Below the pieces are notes generated by a model. The model was not told the origin of the DNA, did not search any database, and saw nothing but the letters and a program-made list of their open reading frames with translations. From Hofstenia miamia (lineage: Eukaryota; Xenacoelomorpha; Acoela), in the NCBI GenBank assembly GCA_004352715.1, contig SCFE01000054.1, positions 2,077,616 to 2,141,615 of the forward strand: 64,000 bases of DNA, in the 5' to 3' direction. Shown one piece after another: positions 25,401-37,060 of the stretch. Every line of letters begins with the position of its first letter. Within the stretch, counting starts at the first letter, position 1. Both the position numbers and the translations under genes were made by a program.

Positions 25401-25467
25401 TTGCATTGCTTGTTAATATCTTTTTCAGTAGAATAACGCCTCATTCCATTGTTATTGCAAATCAATT

Positions 25468-25506
<39 letters not shown>
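25401..25506. repeat. Second copy of the (TA)n-linked repeat unit
   Basis: Directly after the 1000-N gap (24401-25400) comes the same block as at about 3073-3125, continuing into TTATTGCAAATCAATTTG and (TA)n. The left edge of this gap also ends in (TA)n, at 24372-24400. Confidence 0.6.
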
Positions 25507-25510
<4 letters not shown>

Positions 25511-25559
25511 TATGTATTGAAATACATAGAGAAAGAATATATGACAAGATATTAAAATA

Positions 25560-26429
25560 TATCAAGGTCTTGCTAACCCTAACTCAAAGAATACTACAGC
25601 AAAGACATTTATATTAAAAAATATTTGACAAAAATTTATGGAGTACTTATTTTTTGCTTAACATATGTTATTCACAGAGAGTAGGTAATAATATCAGTGA
25701 AGTAAAACGGATTTTTTAGAGACATGCTACAAAGTTGGTGTTACCCAACGGGCCACTAGGTTGAAGGAAAATTTTTACCACCCTACAAATTTTGATAAAC
25801 TGACAAAGGTTATTGATAATATCAAACCATGAAGACCGACCTATATACACCCTGTAAAATGACTGTTTGCAAATCTTGAAGTCAAGCTCGAAATTCCAGA
25901 CATCGTTTCTCATGATGAAATGCTTTTGCTTCTTTTTAAAGAACCTTCTACTACGATGTATTTCACTTAAACAGAGTCTGTTATTTTTTCTGATACTTGT
26001 TCACTTGATAAAGATCGAACTAAATATAGTCCTAGAGAAAAACATTCTTCTGTGTGCCTACATTAGCAAAATTGCTAAATATGTCAAAAGATAGGATAAA
26101 AGTAATTCATAAATTCTGTCCAATAGTGTCGGCAGAAGTGAAAATGTTATTTTGTTCTACAGCTGAAATTTTGGCAGACAACAAATAGCATTCAACTGTA
26201 GAACCCCTATTTAGTATGGTTTTTTAGAATGTAATTAATAAATATTCTTTCATATTTTTTGTTTGATGTTAAAATTACATGTATGCATTTTTTAGAGACA
26301 TAGCTGCACTGCACTCTTAGCAATAGGAGTCAGCATTGTTGGCACTGCACATACTTTTTATTGATTCAAGCTAAAAATAAACTTAGTGTAGCTACTCTAA
26401 AAGAGAAGGTTTACTTTATAGCACAATCT
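25560..26429. other. Unrecognised DNA with short broken frames
   Basis: Contains broken plus-strand frames near 25730-26080 that look like decayed coding sequence (for example KLEIPDIVSHDEMLLLLF). I cannot assign a family. Confidence 0.3.
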
Positions 26430-27010
26430 AATTATTGATGCAGACAATGAAGCCAAGTCTCTTGCCTGCTCTTATGCCTTTTTATATCCAAATAAAAAAT
26501 AACGATGATGAAGGTAGTTTTATATCAATTGGATGGAAGACATAAGGCTGAAACAAGCACTAGATGATGCATTGAAATTTCATGAAGTTTTGGAAGATTG
26601 TTTGGCTTCTTTTCAAAAAAAGACTTTGAAAGCTATCTAATAGCTTTTCACTCTGGAAACCGGTTGTACAGAATGCACCACGTAATTTTATCGAGTTGTT
26701 AACTAAGTGAATATCAATGGTGTTAGCGCAATAGTTTATGCAGCATGCATATTGGACCCTCATGAAAGCGCGCAGAAATGAATCAGAGTGAAGTACGTGA
26801 GGCCATATCGTACATTAAAAAATCACTCGAAACTGACATTGTTCCAGACTGGATGCAATACATGGGCATGATCCAGCCATACGTATGCTTACGAAGTTTA
26901 TTTGGACGTGATTTTAAGGACGTGTCAGCTTATTCCTGGTGGAAAGGGGTCTTCGTATGGGATTAAGCCCACTTTGATCGATTTTGTATAACTATTCTTG
27001 ACATAGTTTG
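26430..27010 (+). pseudogene. hAT transposase C-terminal fragment
   Basis: Recognisable pieces are NESEVREAISYIKKSLETDI, VPDWMQYMG, SLFGRDFKDVSAYSWWKGV and then a shifted continuation ending near ILDIVCSK. The W-W-x-G spacing and order fit the region before the dimerisation domain of hAT transposases. Several stops lie upstream in 26430-26777. Confidence 0.55.
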
Positions 27011-27589
27011 TAGTAAAATTTGTAACTTACGTGTTAAATTGTAAACAATATTTTTAAGTGTTGAATAGGACAACCCTGCATTACACTAACGTGAAACACA
27101 ATTCCCATCAGAACTAGAGGTATGGACTTTTACAAGTTATGTTGCTATGGTTGTAACTAAAAATGTCCAAGATTTTCAGATGTCAACATCAGTCCATACT
27201 GTCTGAAAAAAAATAAATTTACTAATTGCAGTGTACGCCACTTTGCAGTAAGTTCATCACCATATCAAAAACAATTAATTCAATCATATTGGTTTGCTTG
27301 TTTATTTAGTTTTTGTTCATTCAATCACTAAATTTTGTCTCAATAAGAATTCTCCATTTTTAACTTTTTTGCATTTTGAGAATTTTTTTATGATATGATT
27401 TTTTTATGATTCTATATTTAGAAATTTTACTTACAATTTAGAAAACTGATAAATCTCTAACTAGCGCCGGTAAATGTACAAAATAAAAAAAATATAAGAA
27501 AATTTTCTTTTCATGCTAGGGATATTATTGTCTTGTTGTAGTATAATCAATATTATAAAATTTGTAGCCTAGTCAAGATTTTTCAGAGA

Positions 27590-27960
27590 TAAAATTTTGT
27601 TTTAAAATTAAATTTTTAACACTTTTGAGAAATTTCTTTAAGTTTTTTATACATTTGATTTCTTTAAGGAATTCATTCAATTGTCTTATTACATTATTTA
27701 TAAACGAATATTGTTAAATTTTAGATTTATACTTGTGTATAATAAATAAACTTGTTTGAAAATTCTGGGAACTTCATGCAATTATAAGGTGGAAGTAATT
27801 TGGCAATTTTATAAAATTTATTGGTTTATAAATGCATCTACAAGACATTATTGGCCCATTTATTTTGAATTTCAAATTTTTTAATTAGTTCTTCGCTTAT
27901 GTTTGAAAGTAAAATACTACTATAATTAAAATGGCTAATTAAAAAGAATATAGAAGTTGT
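27590..27960 (-). pseudogene. LINE 3'-region fragment
   Basis: The minus strand carries FNYSSILLSNISEELIKKFE and IQNKWANNV-like text, typical of the region after the reverse transcriptase in a non-LTR element. It is broken by stops. Confidence 0.45.
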
Positions 27961-27974
27961 TTAATTCGTTAGAT

Positions 27975-28070
27975 AAAAAAAAATATGTCGCAATTGCTTG
28001 CTTGGATATTTCTAAAGCCTTTGAATCAATCATTCGCAAAATATAGTATGAGAAACTTAGGCATATAGTC
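27975..28070 (+). pseudogene. LINE reverse transcriptase motif A fragment
   Basis: KKYVAIACLDISKAFESI is the motif A signature (D-x-S-K-A-F) of a non-LTR reverse transcriptase, followed by a stop and YEKLRHI. Only about 30 residues survive. Confidence 0.55.
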
Positions 28071-28194
28071 TATATAAATCTCAGTAAATTTTCGGTAGTA
28101 TCAATATGAAAATGGAAATTAATTTTTTACTATCATGTGAACAACAAGTGTATATTTTTCTGAAAATCTAATCACTTTTCTCCATAGCTAAGGT

Positions 28195-28680
28195 TGAGTA
28201 TGATTCAGAAATGCAGAGTAGGGTCCAGATCGATTACACTGATATGCGCTTTAGGCCACGGTTAGACTACGTGATTGGTAGCAAGAAAATTTAAAAGATC
28301 ACGTCATATCGCAAATTATCTAGGTAGTTAGAGGTGCGATCTTACTAATATGTGACAGATTTGGGGTGACTAATCACATAGTTTAACAGTGGCTCAAACT
28401 CCGGTTCTGGGTACAACAATTGTTCTAGGATGAGAACCACTTGGGAATTTCATGGGAATCGCACAATAACTTCCATGGGCATCATTATGTGAATGGAACT
28501 CCAAACTTTCTTCACGGACAACTCCTTTGTTCCAGTTTTACTTTATTACAACTTCTTTGAAAAACATGTTTTCAAATATTTTCAATAATAACGCATTTCT
28601 GTTAATTAATATTTCATCGAGTTTAAAGAAATTCATGAAATCTTAAAAAAGACTAGAGTTGTTAATATAAATATTAATTT
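28195..28680 (+). repeat. Dispersed repeat, copy 1 (host of a small MITE)
   Basis: Matches 53440-54180 in short conserved blocks (GAGAACC.C.TGGGAAT, CACAATAACTTCCA, GGGCATCA, ACTTCTTTGAAAAACA) in the same order and orientation. The two copies are diverged and differ by MITE insertions, which lets each serve as an empty site for the other. Confidence 0.7.
28254..28392. mobile_element. 139-bp MITE, possibly Harbinger-like
   Basis: Inverted ends GCCACGGTTAGACTACGTGA (left) and, read from the right, GCCACTGTTAAACTATGTGA. The interior is also self-complementary. The related repeat copy near 53875 lacks it and reads GGTTAAACTCC at the join, so flanking TTA/TCA could be a decayed 3-bp target duplication as in PIF/Harbinger elements. 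Confidence 0.65.
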
Positions 28681-28722
28681 CCATAATAACAATTACATTG
28701 ACAATATTGAAGTGATGCGGTT

Positions 28723-29067
28723 CAGGCTTGTCAATGAGCCGACTTTTCCAAGCTCTGCTCGGCTTGTTTAAATTTTGTGTAAATTCCACTCGGCTTGGCT
28801 CACCGCATAAAATATTTGAATGAGGCTTGTTATAACTCTGTATTTTTTTAAAAATATTGTGATCAACTGAAGAATTTTTTACATTTCTTGAATAAGATTG
28901 TAGGAAACGCATACTGACTGCAAAAAATATGAAAAATCTCCATAATCAAATTAATTAACTGTAAACTTGCTTAGCCTAAAATAGGCTCTTTTTGGGCTCG
29001 TTGTATATCAAATACTGTGCTCAATCTCGGCTTGGCTCGTTAGAAGCTCTGCTCGTTGACAAGTCTG
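28723..29067. mobile_element. hAT-type MITE with perfect 8-bp target duplication, copy 1
   Basis: Ends are CAGGCTTGTCAATGAGCC and, read from the right, CAGACTTGTCAACGAGC. Flanks are ATGCGGTT on both sides (28715-28722 and 29068-29075). The ends are rich in GAGC/GCTC motifs. It lacks a transposase and is in the opposite orientation to copy 2. Confidence 0.9.
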
Positions 29068-29075
29068 ATGCGGTT

Positions 29076-29732
29076 GCAGTATTATTAAATCAAGCAAAAA
29101 CAGATCATTATCTGTATTAAGCAATATGGATATTGCGTATTTTTAAATATAGTTTTAAATTTCTGTATTATGATTTGTGGGGAATATATTTGTGCAATCA
29201 TTAGACTGTCATCATGGTTTATAGCTACTCCGCATTATAATTCTAAGCGCAAATGCATTTTCAATTAGAAGTTTAGCAAATTTCATAATTTTACAAAAAA
29301 CTTGATGAAATCAATAGTTTTCTCACCGGAAAACATGGCCTTTTAAATAGGCCATGCCGGAAAATATATTCACGATTAAAATTTATCAGTTAGAGGGCGA
29401 ATAAATCATATAGTAAATTTCATCCAAGTTTGGAAATGAAATGACGTAAGCAAGCAGAGTATTTTCCGTTAGAAGGCTCAAAGCTTTCTTAATAAAATTT
29501 CTTTATATGTGGGCATGAATATTTAAAACTTGTTTCTTATTTGGTTGCGTTGCGTGAAAAATAATTTTTAGTTCTGGCATTTGCTGTAAAGAAAATGTAA
29601 TAAATTTTCTATTACTTCTAAAATGATCATCATTCAAATTTGCTCAAGATAGAGTTTACAGTCAATCCACTTAAACTGCATGTATTTGTTTGGGCGTGAA
29701 TCCTTATATAAGAAATTTTATATTATTATTAA

Positions 29733-29768
<36 letters not shown>

Positions 29769-30121
29769 GGGATTAATTGCGATTACTTGCTTAATCGGTC
29801 ATTTGAAATAGCTTGCATTGAAATTTTCATTTTTAAATATCTCAATAAAGCACAACTCATGTAAAAAAAGTTATATACTTTAACCGCATAAGTAAAGTTA
29901 TGTCTCAAATTTATATTGAGTATCAATAGATATTGAAGCTGGTACGTGTGCGTACTGTTGTTTTTTGCTATTGCTCAAATCATCACATGTTATTTAGTGT
30001 TAAATTTAGGTTTTTAGTGGGCCTAAACTATTCCCAATACAAAAGAATTTTTGATTAATTCGGATTTTTTATAGCTTTGATGAAATTACAAACTAACACC
30101 ACAACCAATTTATTCGTTTTC
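29076..30121. other. Unrecognised DNA with microsatellite
   Basis: Holds a short palindrome at 29326-29360 (CATGGCC/GGCCATG inside CCGG ends), a partial repeat at 29655-29735 shared with 50070-50150, and (TA)n at 29733-29767. No gene recognised. Confidence 0.45.
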
Positions 30122-30125
30122 TTAA

Positions 30126-31061
30126 CACTAGGACACCCAAAACCGTCAATTTGACGGTTTTCAATATTGTTTATAATATAGTGGTTTAACATTAAGATAA
30201 AACAGTATCATACATCATGATTTTTAATTGGCTGATGGAATCAACCAATTGCAGTTTTATTTTTAGAAAGAGCTGCGTTTGTTAATAAGTTACAATGCAA
30301 TAATACTAGAACACTCCCTGCAAGGAACTAGCTCTACCTGATCATCGCTCAGTAGCTGAAGAAGAATCCGGTGATAGTGATACTNACGGATACCGTAACG
30401 CCAAACGCTTCTACCAGTTCCGGATGTACGTGAGCAAAAATGCTGATCCCGTCAGTAATATACAAATGAGTGGAACAGCCGCCAAATATACAGCTTCGAT
30501 AATTAGACAGCAATAATAACAATTAGGGAAGCAAAAAATAACTATTGTAATCGAAATATAGCGGATGGTTTCAAGAGTTTCTGTTTCTAGGGCTGAAAAT
30601 AGCAAAACAAGGCGTGTGGTCAACTCTAATACGCCTTCATACATTAGTCAGGGTTCCTCATGCTAATAATGAAAGTGAAAACTTCAAAGTTATACTATTT
30701 GCAATTATAAGCTAAAGGGCATTGCACAAGACCTCTATTCCNAAGGAACTAGCTCTACCTGATCATCGCTCAGTAGCTGAAGAAGAATCCGGTGATAGTG
30801 ATACTTTGGAAATTGCAGAAGATTTAGATACAACTTTTTCTCTTGTCTCAAACAGCGCCAATGATCTTTTTGATAACAATACTCAAAATAAAATCTGCGA
30901 TGTTGACGTATAGACAATCCCCTTTTATTGCATTTACGTGCTTTTTATTTTGAAATACTTTTTAATTGATTTTATTAAATGATATACTTAAAAAATAGCT
31001 AAACCGTCAAAGTGACGGTTTTGAGTATTTTGGTAAGTTTATATTACTGGGTGTTCTAGTG
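30126..31061 (+). mobile_element. piggyBac-type element, non-autonomous
   Basis: Terminal repeats CACTAGGACACCCA (left) and, read from the right, CACTAGAACACCCA are bounded by TTAA at 30122-30125 and 31062-31065. Just inside each end is a near-identical palindrome (ACCGTCAATTTGACGGT at about 30142 and ACCGTCAAAGTGACGGT at about 31003). The interior, at 30743-30913, keeps an acidic stretch (LALPDHRSVAEEESGDSDTL) resembling the N-terminus of piggyBac transposases, ending in a stop. No catalytic domain is present, so it depends on a transposase elsewhere. Confidence 0.75.
30321..30806. repeat. 64-bp duplication around a 356-bp insert bounded by single Ns
   Basis: Positions 30321-30384 and 30743-30806 are identical. 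Between them lie N (30385), 356 bp of unrelated sequence, and N (30742). Overlapping contig ends on either side of a misplaced small contig explain this best. The insert has a short frame (FYQFRMYVSKNADPVSN) that I do not recognise. Confidence 0.8.
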
Positions 31062-31494
31062 TTAAATGAATTTGCTTTATTAATTGGATGAATTCCTGCT
31101 CAGTGTTTATACATCTTTAAATATTCAACGAAGCCAAGAATAAGAAAGAAACATGCAGAAGAGACTCTGCCCTATCAGATGGCGCTTTTAAATTGAGCCT
31201 AACGTTTATAGTTTTAGAGCTATAAGCGTTTAAAAATTTTCAGGATCACGAAAAATTTCCAAAATGCTGGGGCTGTTTAAGGTTAAATTACCCAAATTCT
31301 GTCATGTCTTTTAAGGAAAATATTCCCAAACGTATTCTTTCCATATCATTTATTTATTACAACTATTGATTAATGTTTCGTTCATTAGCATTAAGAATAA
31401 TCAATGTGAGATTGAATTACTTCAAAACAAGGAAAAACTTTTAAAACTTATTTCTACATTTAAATCATTGAACATTTATTTTTGGTATATTTAG

Positions 31495-31655
31495 ATCTGC
31501 TTCATGTCATAAAAAATTTTTTGAGCAAGAAATGTAAAGAAACAGTGCCAACCGAACAATACTTGGTTCCACCTTCTGTAAGCGTTGGTAACACACAAGC
31601 TGCAAACTTGCCGCGTTTGTCAGTTAGAAGAGCCACAGATTTTGCTATTGGATGA
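31495..31655 (+). pseudogene. Second copy of the terminal EF-hand exon
   Basis: This is identical to the last exon of the EF-hand gene, with the same acceptor AG and stop, 20949 bases downstream inside the duplicated 4.46 kb segment. No copies of the other EF-hand exons lie near it. It is therefore either an orphan exon, an alternative last exon reachable by splicing, or a product of duplicated assembly. Confidence 0.85.
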
Positions 31656-32408
31656 ATCTTCTAATTGTAGAATGTTCACTGTCATTCCTAAGATATAAAA
31701 TTTTTCCGTTTCACTTAAAAGCAATGTAAAGATTATTCTTATAATTATTCTTAAGACAGTAATTAGTTTCACAACATCTTGCCAATAAATGATTTATGAA
31801 AAAAATAAAAATTACTGTCAAAATGCATGCATACGTGAAATAATTAAAATAAAAAATTTATTGGTTGATTACTATAATATAATTTTTTTGATAATGAAGT
31901 ACAGCCATGGATTACTCCTATTTAGTAATCCATGGTACAACATAACAAAATAAAAGATCCAACAATGTTCTTTATTCTATGTAAGTAAGTGATGAGATAC
32001 TAAACACATTAAACTTGTTCATGCAAGTAGTAGATATTAACCATAATTTTCAAATAACTGATAATTTTTTATTTTTACAACTATGTGTATGTAGGAGATA
32101 TTTGCAATGCGTTAAATTTAAAAGAGGATATAATTTCATGATTTTAAGTGTCTCTTTCAGAACATCTTGCATGGTAGTGATTTCAAGTCAACATTAGTTA
32201 ACCTACTTAACACTTAAGGAGAGTGACTTTGTTAATCTCACTTGTAAAGAAGAATTCGATAAAAATTTTTCATCAAAATTTTGAAAATCTCTTGAAGAAA
32301 CAAAGATTTTGAGTTACTGACTTACATACATAGATTGTGATCATTAATGATTCAAAATCTGCTTACATTATCTCTGCCTTAGATTCATCGCAAATGTGGT
32401 AACTTTGC

Positions 32409-32779
32409 ATTTTTCTTTTAGACCACCTTTGTGAAAATAAGGCAGTTGGTAGATCAATTAAACCGACTTGTCCTCATTTATAGGAATGCATGCCTCCTGA
32501 GCCCAACAGCAAATGTTCTCTAGTTTGAGATAAGAAGGTAGTTTGTTAGTAGGTGAATGCAAGTCATCAAACATAATGAGCATAACATCTTTAGTGTCAT
32601 CTGCATATGATAAGAGCTTAGCAGTGTCATGAACTGAATCCAGAGAAATAGATCAAACGTTTCAATAAAACAGTACATTAACTGTGCCCTGAGAAGAGCC
32701 CTTGTTAATAACCCTCCAAAAGAACTTACATTGTGTAGGATAATTTTAAAATAATCTAAATTCTTCAATGTGACTTCTT
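32409..32779 (-). pseudogene. LINE reverse transcriptase fragment, duplicate
   Basis: Same fragment with the same breaks as 11460-11830, in the second copy of the 4.46 kb segment. The breaks predate the duplication. Confidence 0.65.
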
Positions 32780-33086
32780 ATCTAAATTGGGTTTGCAACA
32801 AAAGTTGTACCATTTGCGCCCTACCTTACTCATGGTTTAGTTAAGTTCTTACGTGCTACAGTCATTGTTTTGACCCACTCACTAGCTGTGCCTTACATGC
32901 TATCAAATTACACACTTCATTTTGTGATATCTGCTGTTACTCATTAACAAAATTACCTTTGTGATAGAATTATTTCTATGTCTCTGTAGCAGAACAATTA
33001 ATAAATTACATAATACAATAATATAGGCCTGCTATTTTCTAACTACTTTTGTCACTCAAATCACATTATTAAAATCCTCAGTATTT

Positions 33087-35009
33087 GAAATAATGATTTT
33101 TCAGGTAAATGGATACCAGGGAGAAGATGGCATGTGTGATATTCGGCACCCTACAAAAGCTCCCACAAAACTTACTCCCAGCATATGTTGTAAACACTTA
33201 CATTAAAATACGACATCAACTGACAACACTAAAGAAGAAGTTGCCAACATTTGCGGACATATCATCTCAATTGTGTCCTTCTATAAAAAATATAGGAGAA
33301 GCTTCCTTACCAACAGTCACAGTCTGTAGTATCATTGAAATATTACAAAGTTATCATGACAAGTACAAAGTGCTACTGAAACCATACAATGCCTGAAATG
33401 AGAAAGACACTAAAAATAACAGATCAAAACCTTCAAATAAAATACCAATCAACTATATGATGCATCCAAATGCAAATGTACTGATACTGTGATCTGCACT
33501 TGAAGTATGACAAATTTCAAAATCAAGAGCATGAATTTCTTTAAGACCAGAGATGACTAAGAAACATGATGGAATGAACATGGATGCAACAATGCGACTA
33601 CAGAAGAATGATGGCAGAAAGTAGAGTGAATTGAGACACCAGGAATATTTTGACACCCTCACTCAAATTCCCAAAATCCTTCTTTAAGTTTCTAGTACTA
33701 AATCCATCAATGATCTGGTGTTGGCAACTACAGACAAGGCTTACGCAGCTAAGCCCAACTCAAAGAAGAGGAAAACTGATTTTGCAACATTGACTTCCTT
33801 CATTGGCCAAAGCATGTGACTGTACAAGATCTTCTGATAGATTTGCCGCCATTATATCTTCAGCTGTACTACAGGGAATTATTTCACAGAAAGATCCATC
33901 AAAAGTTATTGATAGGAGCAAACTATGTATGGAACAATAGAAATTATGCGATGAACTTCAAAAAAATAGTATACATGTCATACCAGGACTGTTCTTTGAT
34001 GGGAGAAAATAAGACAATGAAACAAATTTTTTACATTGATGGAAAATACCACACATAAACCTTTGTTGAGGAACTTATCAGTGTCACTTTAGAATCTGGT
34101 TTCAAGAATATCACACACATTTCAACAAAGTGTGGATCAAGTAAATCTAGTGTCATCCATCATTTCAAGCCTTAATGATAAAAACATTGTGAAAGATAAA
34201 ATAAAAGCTGCTGGAGGTGTGATACATAAACTGGATGAGTCTTTTGACATGTGCTGCAGTAGTTAGTATGCCTGCTTTATGCTAATGAACTCCCCCCTTG
34301 GCATATTTTGCACAAACATTTGGAATGCATAGTTTTTTTGGGCTGATAGGCAAATCTTTCACTGTCTGTCTTGAAACAGTACATAAGTCATTTGAGCCCT
34401 TGCATCAGACAGAGCCATTACTAACTGTAGAGAGGAAAGACTTAAGTACAGACCAGCAATGTTTATACGGAATGTGCACCACCATTAACATAGGGGAATA
34501 TCTGCTAGATTGAACGAGACATAATCGTGGGCTTCCTAATCATTCACAATGGTTGACTACAACAAACCAGATTCTCCATTTATATATCAAAAGTGAAAAA
34601 GCCTCAAAGAATCTCAAAGAAAATGTGACATTTATCAAGAGAGTTTTTACCCCCCCCCATGTGAGTCATCATCAATTTGAAACCTTTATGTAAGGACAGA
34701 GCAGGACTAATGCATGAGACAGTGGTTAGAACATGATATCTTCCTATGGAACTAAAGAAAGTTGTCAGTCATGTTCTCCAAAAAATTGGGTATGTTTGTC
34801 ACCATGAGAACATTTTGTTGGCTATGATCACAGACCAAAGGCCCCAGATCTATGAACTGGGACTCAGAAAAATTTTGAAAACAAGATCAGCATCAACAAC
34901 ATCTTGAACTGTTCCTAAATTCTATATTCCACTTCTGATAATAGATGCCTTCAAATACTTTGAACTAATAGACTGGCAGCTACTTGATGCCAATTTTAAA
35001 TGTACATAG
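33087..35009 (+). pseudogene. Duplicate of the uncharacterised invertebrate pseudogene
   Basis: Near-identical to 12138-14060, with the same disabling changes apart from one-base homopolymer differences near 34621 and 34655. It was therefore dead before the copies arose, if the duplication is real. Confidence 0.6.
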
Positions 35010-35383
35010 AATAATCTCAATATGAAAAAATGTATAAAGAGTGAAACTATGAGTATATATATATATATTTTTAGGGTGGGATTTGTATCCATTGATCACA
35101 AAATTTCTGATTTTATAGTATCCAGTGTCTTTTTTTATGGAAAGCCAGAATAATTCACATTTTATCCAAAAATTTTACATTGCTCATTTGCAATAGGTGT
35201 CTAATTTCTTATGAGTATGAGTTTTAAGTATTTTCAAAAAAAATGTTTGACCCATATCCAGCGCCCTCCACCATAGTTTCTAGCGCCTGTATAGATTTTT
35301 TTGTATCCAGCACCTTGTAGATATTTTAAAGTTTTTATATCCAAAGTCCGTATATGTATGTATATATATATATATATATATAT

Positions 35384-36383
35384 NNNNNNNNNNNNNNNNN
35401 NNNNNNNNNNNNNNNNNNNNNNNNNNNNNNNNNNNNNNNNNNNNNNNNNNNNNNNNNNNNNNNNNNNNNNNNNNNNNNNNNNNNNNNNNNNNNNNNNNNN
35501 NNNNNNNNNNNNNNNNNNNNNNNNNNNNNNNNNNNNNNNNNNNNNNNNNNNNNNNNNNNNNNNNNNNNNNNNNNNNNNNNNNNNNNNNNNNNNNNNNNNN
35601 NNNNNNNNNNNNNNNNNNNNNNNNNNNNNNNNNNNNNNNNNNNNNNNNNNNNNNNNNNNNNNNNNNNNNNNNNNNNNNNNNNNNNNNNNNNNNNNNNNNN
35701 NNNNNNNNNNNNNNNNNNNNNNNNNNNNNNNNNNNNNNNNNNNNNNNNNNNNNNNNNNNNNNNNNNNNNNNNNNNNNNNNNNNNNNNNNNNNNNNNNNNN
35801 NNNNNNNNNNNNNNNNNNNNNNNNNNNNNNNNNNNNNNNNNNNNNNNNNNNNNNNNNNNNNNNNNNNNNNNNNNNNNNNNNNNNNNNNNNNNNNNNNNNN
35901 NNNNNNNNNNNNNNNNNNNNNNNNNNNNNNNNNNNNNNNNNNNNNNNNNNNNNNNNNNNNNNNNNNNNNNNNNNNNNNNNNNNNNNNNNNNNNNNNNNNN
36001 NNNNNNNNNNNNNNNNNNNNNNNNNNNNNNNNNNNNNNNNNNNNNNNNNNNNNNNNNNNNNNNNNNNNNNNNNNNNNNNNNNNNNNNNNNNNNNNNNNNN
36101 NNNNNNNNNNNNNNNNNNNNNNNNNNNNNNNNNNNNNNNNNNNNNNNNNNNNNNNNNNNNNNNNNNNNNNNNNNNNNNNNNNNNNNNNNNNNNNNNNNNN
36201 NNNNNNNNNNNNNNNNNNNNNNNNNNNNNNNNNNNNNNNNNNNNNNNNNNNNNNNNNNNNNNNNNNNNNNNNNNNNNNNNNNNNNNNNNNNNNNNNNNNN
36301 NNNNNNNNNNNNNNNNNNNNNNNNNNNNNNNNNNNNNNNNNNNNNNNNNNNNNNNNNNNNNNNNNNNNNNNNNNNNNNNNNNN
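35384..36383. other. Assembly gap (1000 N)
   Basis: Preceded by (TA)n. Right of it a LINE reverse-transcriptase relic begins at once. Confidence 1.
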
Positions 36384-36394
36384 CATTAAGAAAT

Positions 36395-36840
36395 GAAGTC
36401 TCTACAAAAATCTTTTAATGAAAAATCATCAGTTGAACAAAAATGGTTAATTATTGCGAATTTTTGAAATTTTAAAGAAAATGAAATTACTTATATAATA
36501 AATGACAATGGTGAATGTATTACAAATGACAAAGAAATCAGTAATATTTTAAATGAAATATTTGTGAATCTAGGAATTAATGACAACCTAAATACAAAGT
36601 TTAAACATTTTTATCATAAGCCTGGCAATATTTGAAAAAATTATGATCCTTATAAACCAAGATTTACTAGCTTAGTAGAATTTTACAAAGAAACAACGAA
36701 AATAAATTGGAACAAAGCACAAGGTCATTGTGAATTTTCTCCCTGGTTGTTAAAGGGTGCCTTAGCTGTTTTATTGAGACCTCTGTGTGACTTATATAAT
36801 CAATGTTAAGCAGAATCAACTTATCCTGATTACTTAAAAA
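36395..36840 (+). pseudogene. LINE reverse transcriptase N-terminal fragment
   Basis: Plus-strand pieces ITNDKEISNILNEIFVNLG, KINWNKAQG and SPWLLKGALAVLLRPLCDLY match the stretch before and within the first fingers motif of non-LTR reverse transcriptases. Two stops interrupt it. It runs directly into a mariner relic on the other strand at 36845. Confidence 0.65.
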
Positions 36841-36844
36841 GAAA

Positions 36845-37060
36845 AGTTGATTGGAGATAAACAAGGTGAACTTTCTGGCCATTCAAATGGCCCACGTCTA
36901 CCAATCCATAATGTACTGGAGAACCATCCTGTTGAAATTAAATGCCTTTCAGATTCTGTACTTGAAGAATGAAATAGGTTTGAAGCATGTGAGGTATCGT
37001 TCGCCAGTGACAGATGCATTGAAAAAGAATGGGCCAATAATCCGTTACTAAACATTACAG
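36845..37060 (-). pseudogene. mariner-like transposase fragment
   Basis: Minus-strand frames give ERHLISTGWFSSTLWIGRRG, GPFEWPESSPCLSPINF and, in another frame, FQQDGSPVHYGLVD and PHMLQTYFILQVQNLKG. These are the second-Asp to third-acid region of a mariner-family transposase (compare R-G-P-x-E-W-P-x-x-S-P-x-L-x-P). A frameshift lies between them. Confidence 0.7.

Larger units (their letters stand above)
30795..35253 (+). repeat. Large direct duplication, copy 2 (4.46 kb)
   Basis: Partner of 9846-14304. Here the left side continues into a piggyBac element with both termini, and the right side continues into about 130 bp of unique sequence before the next N gap at 35384. Confidence 0.95.
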
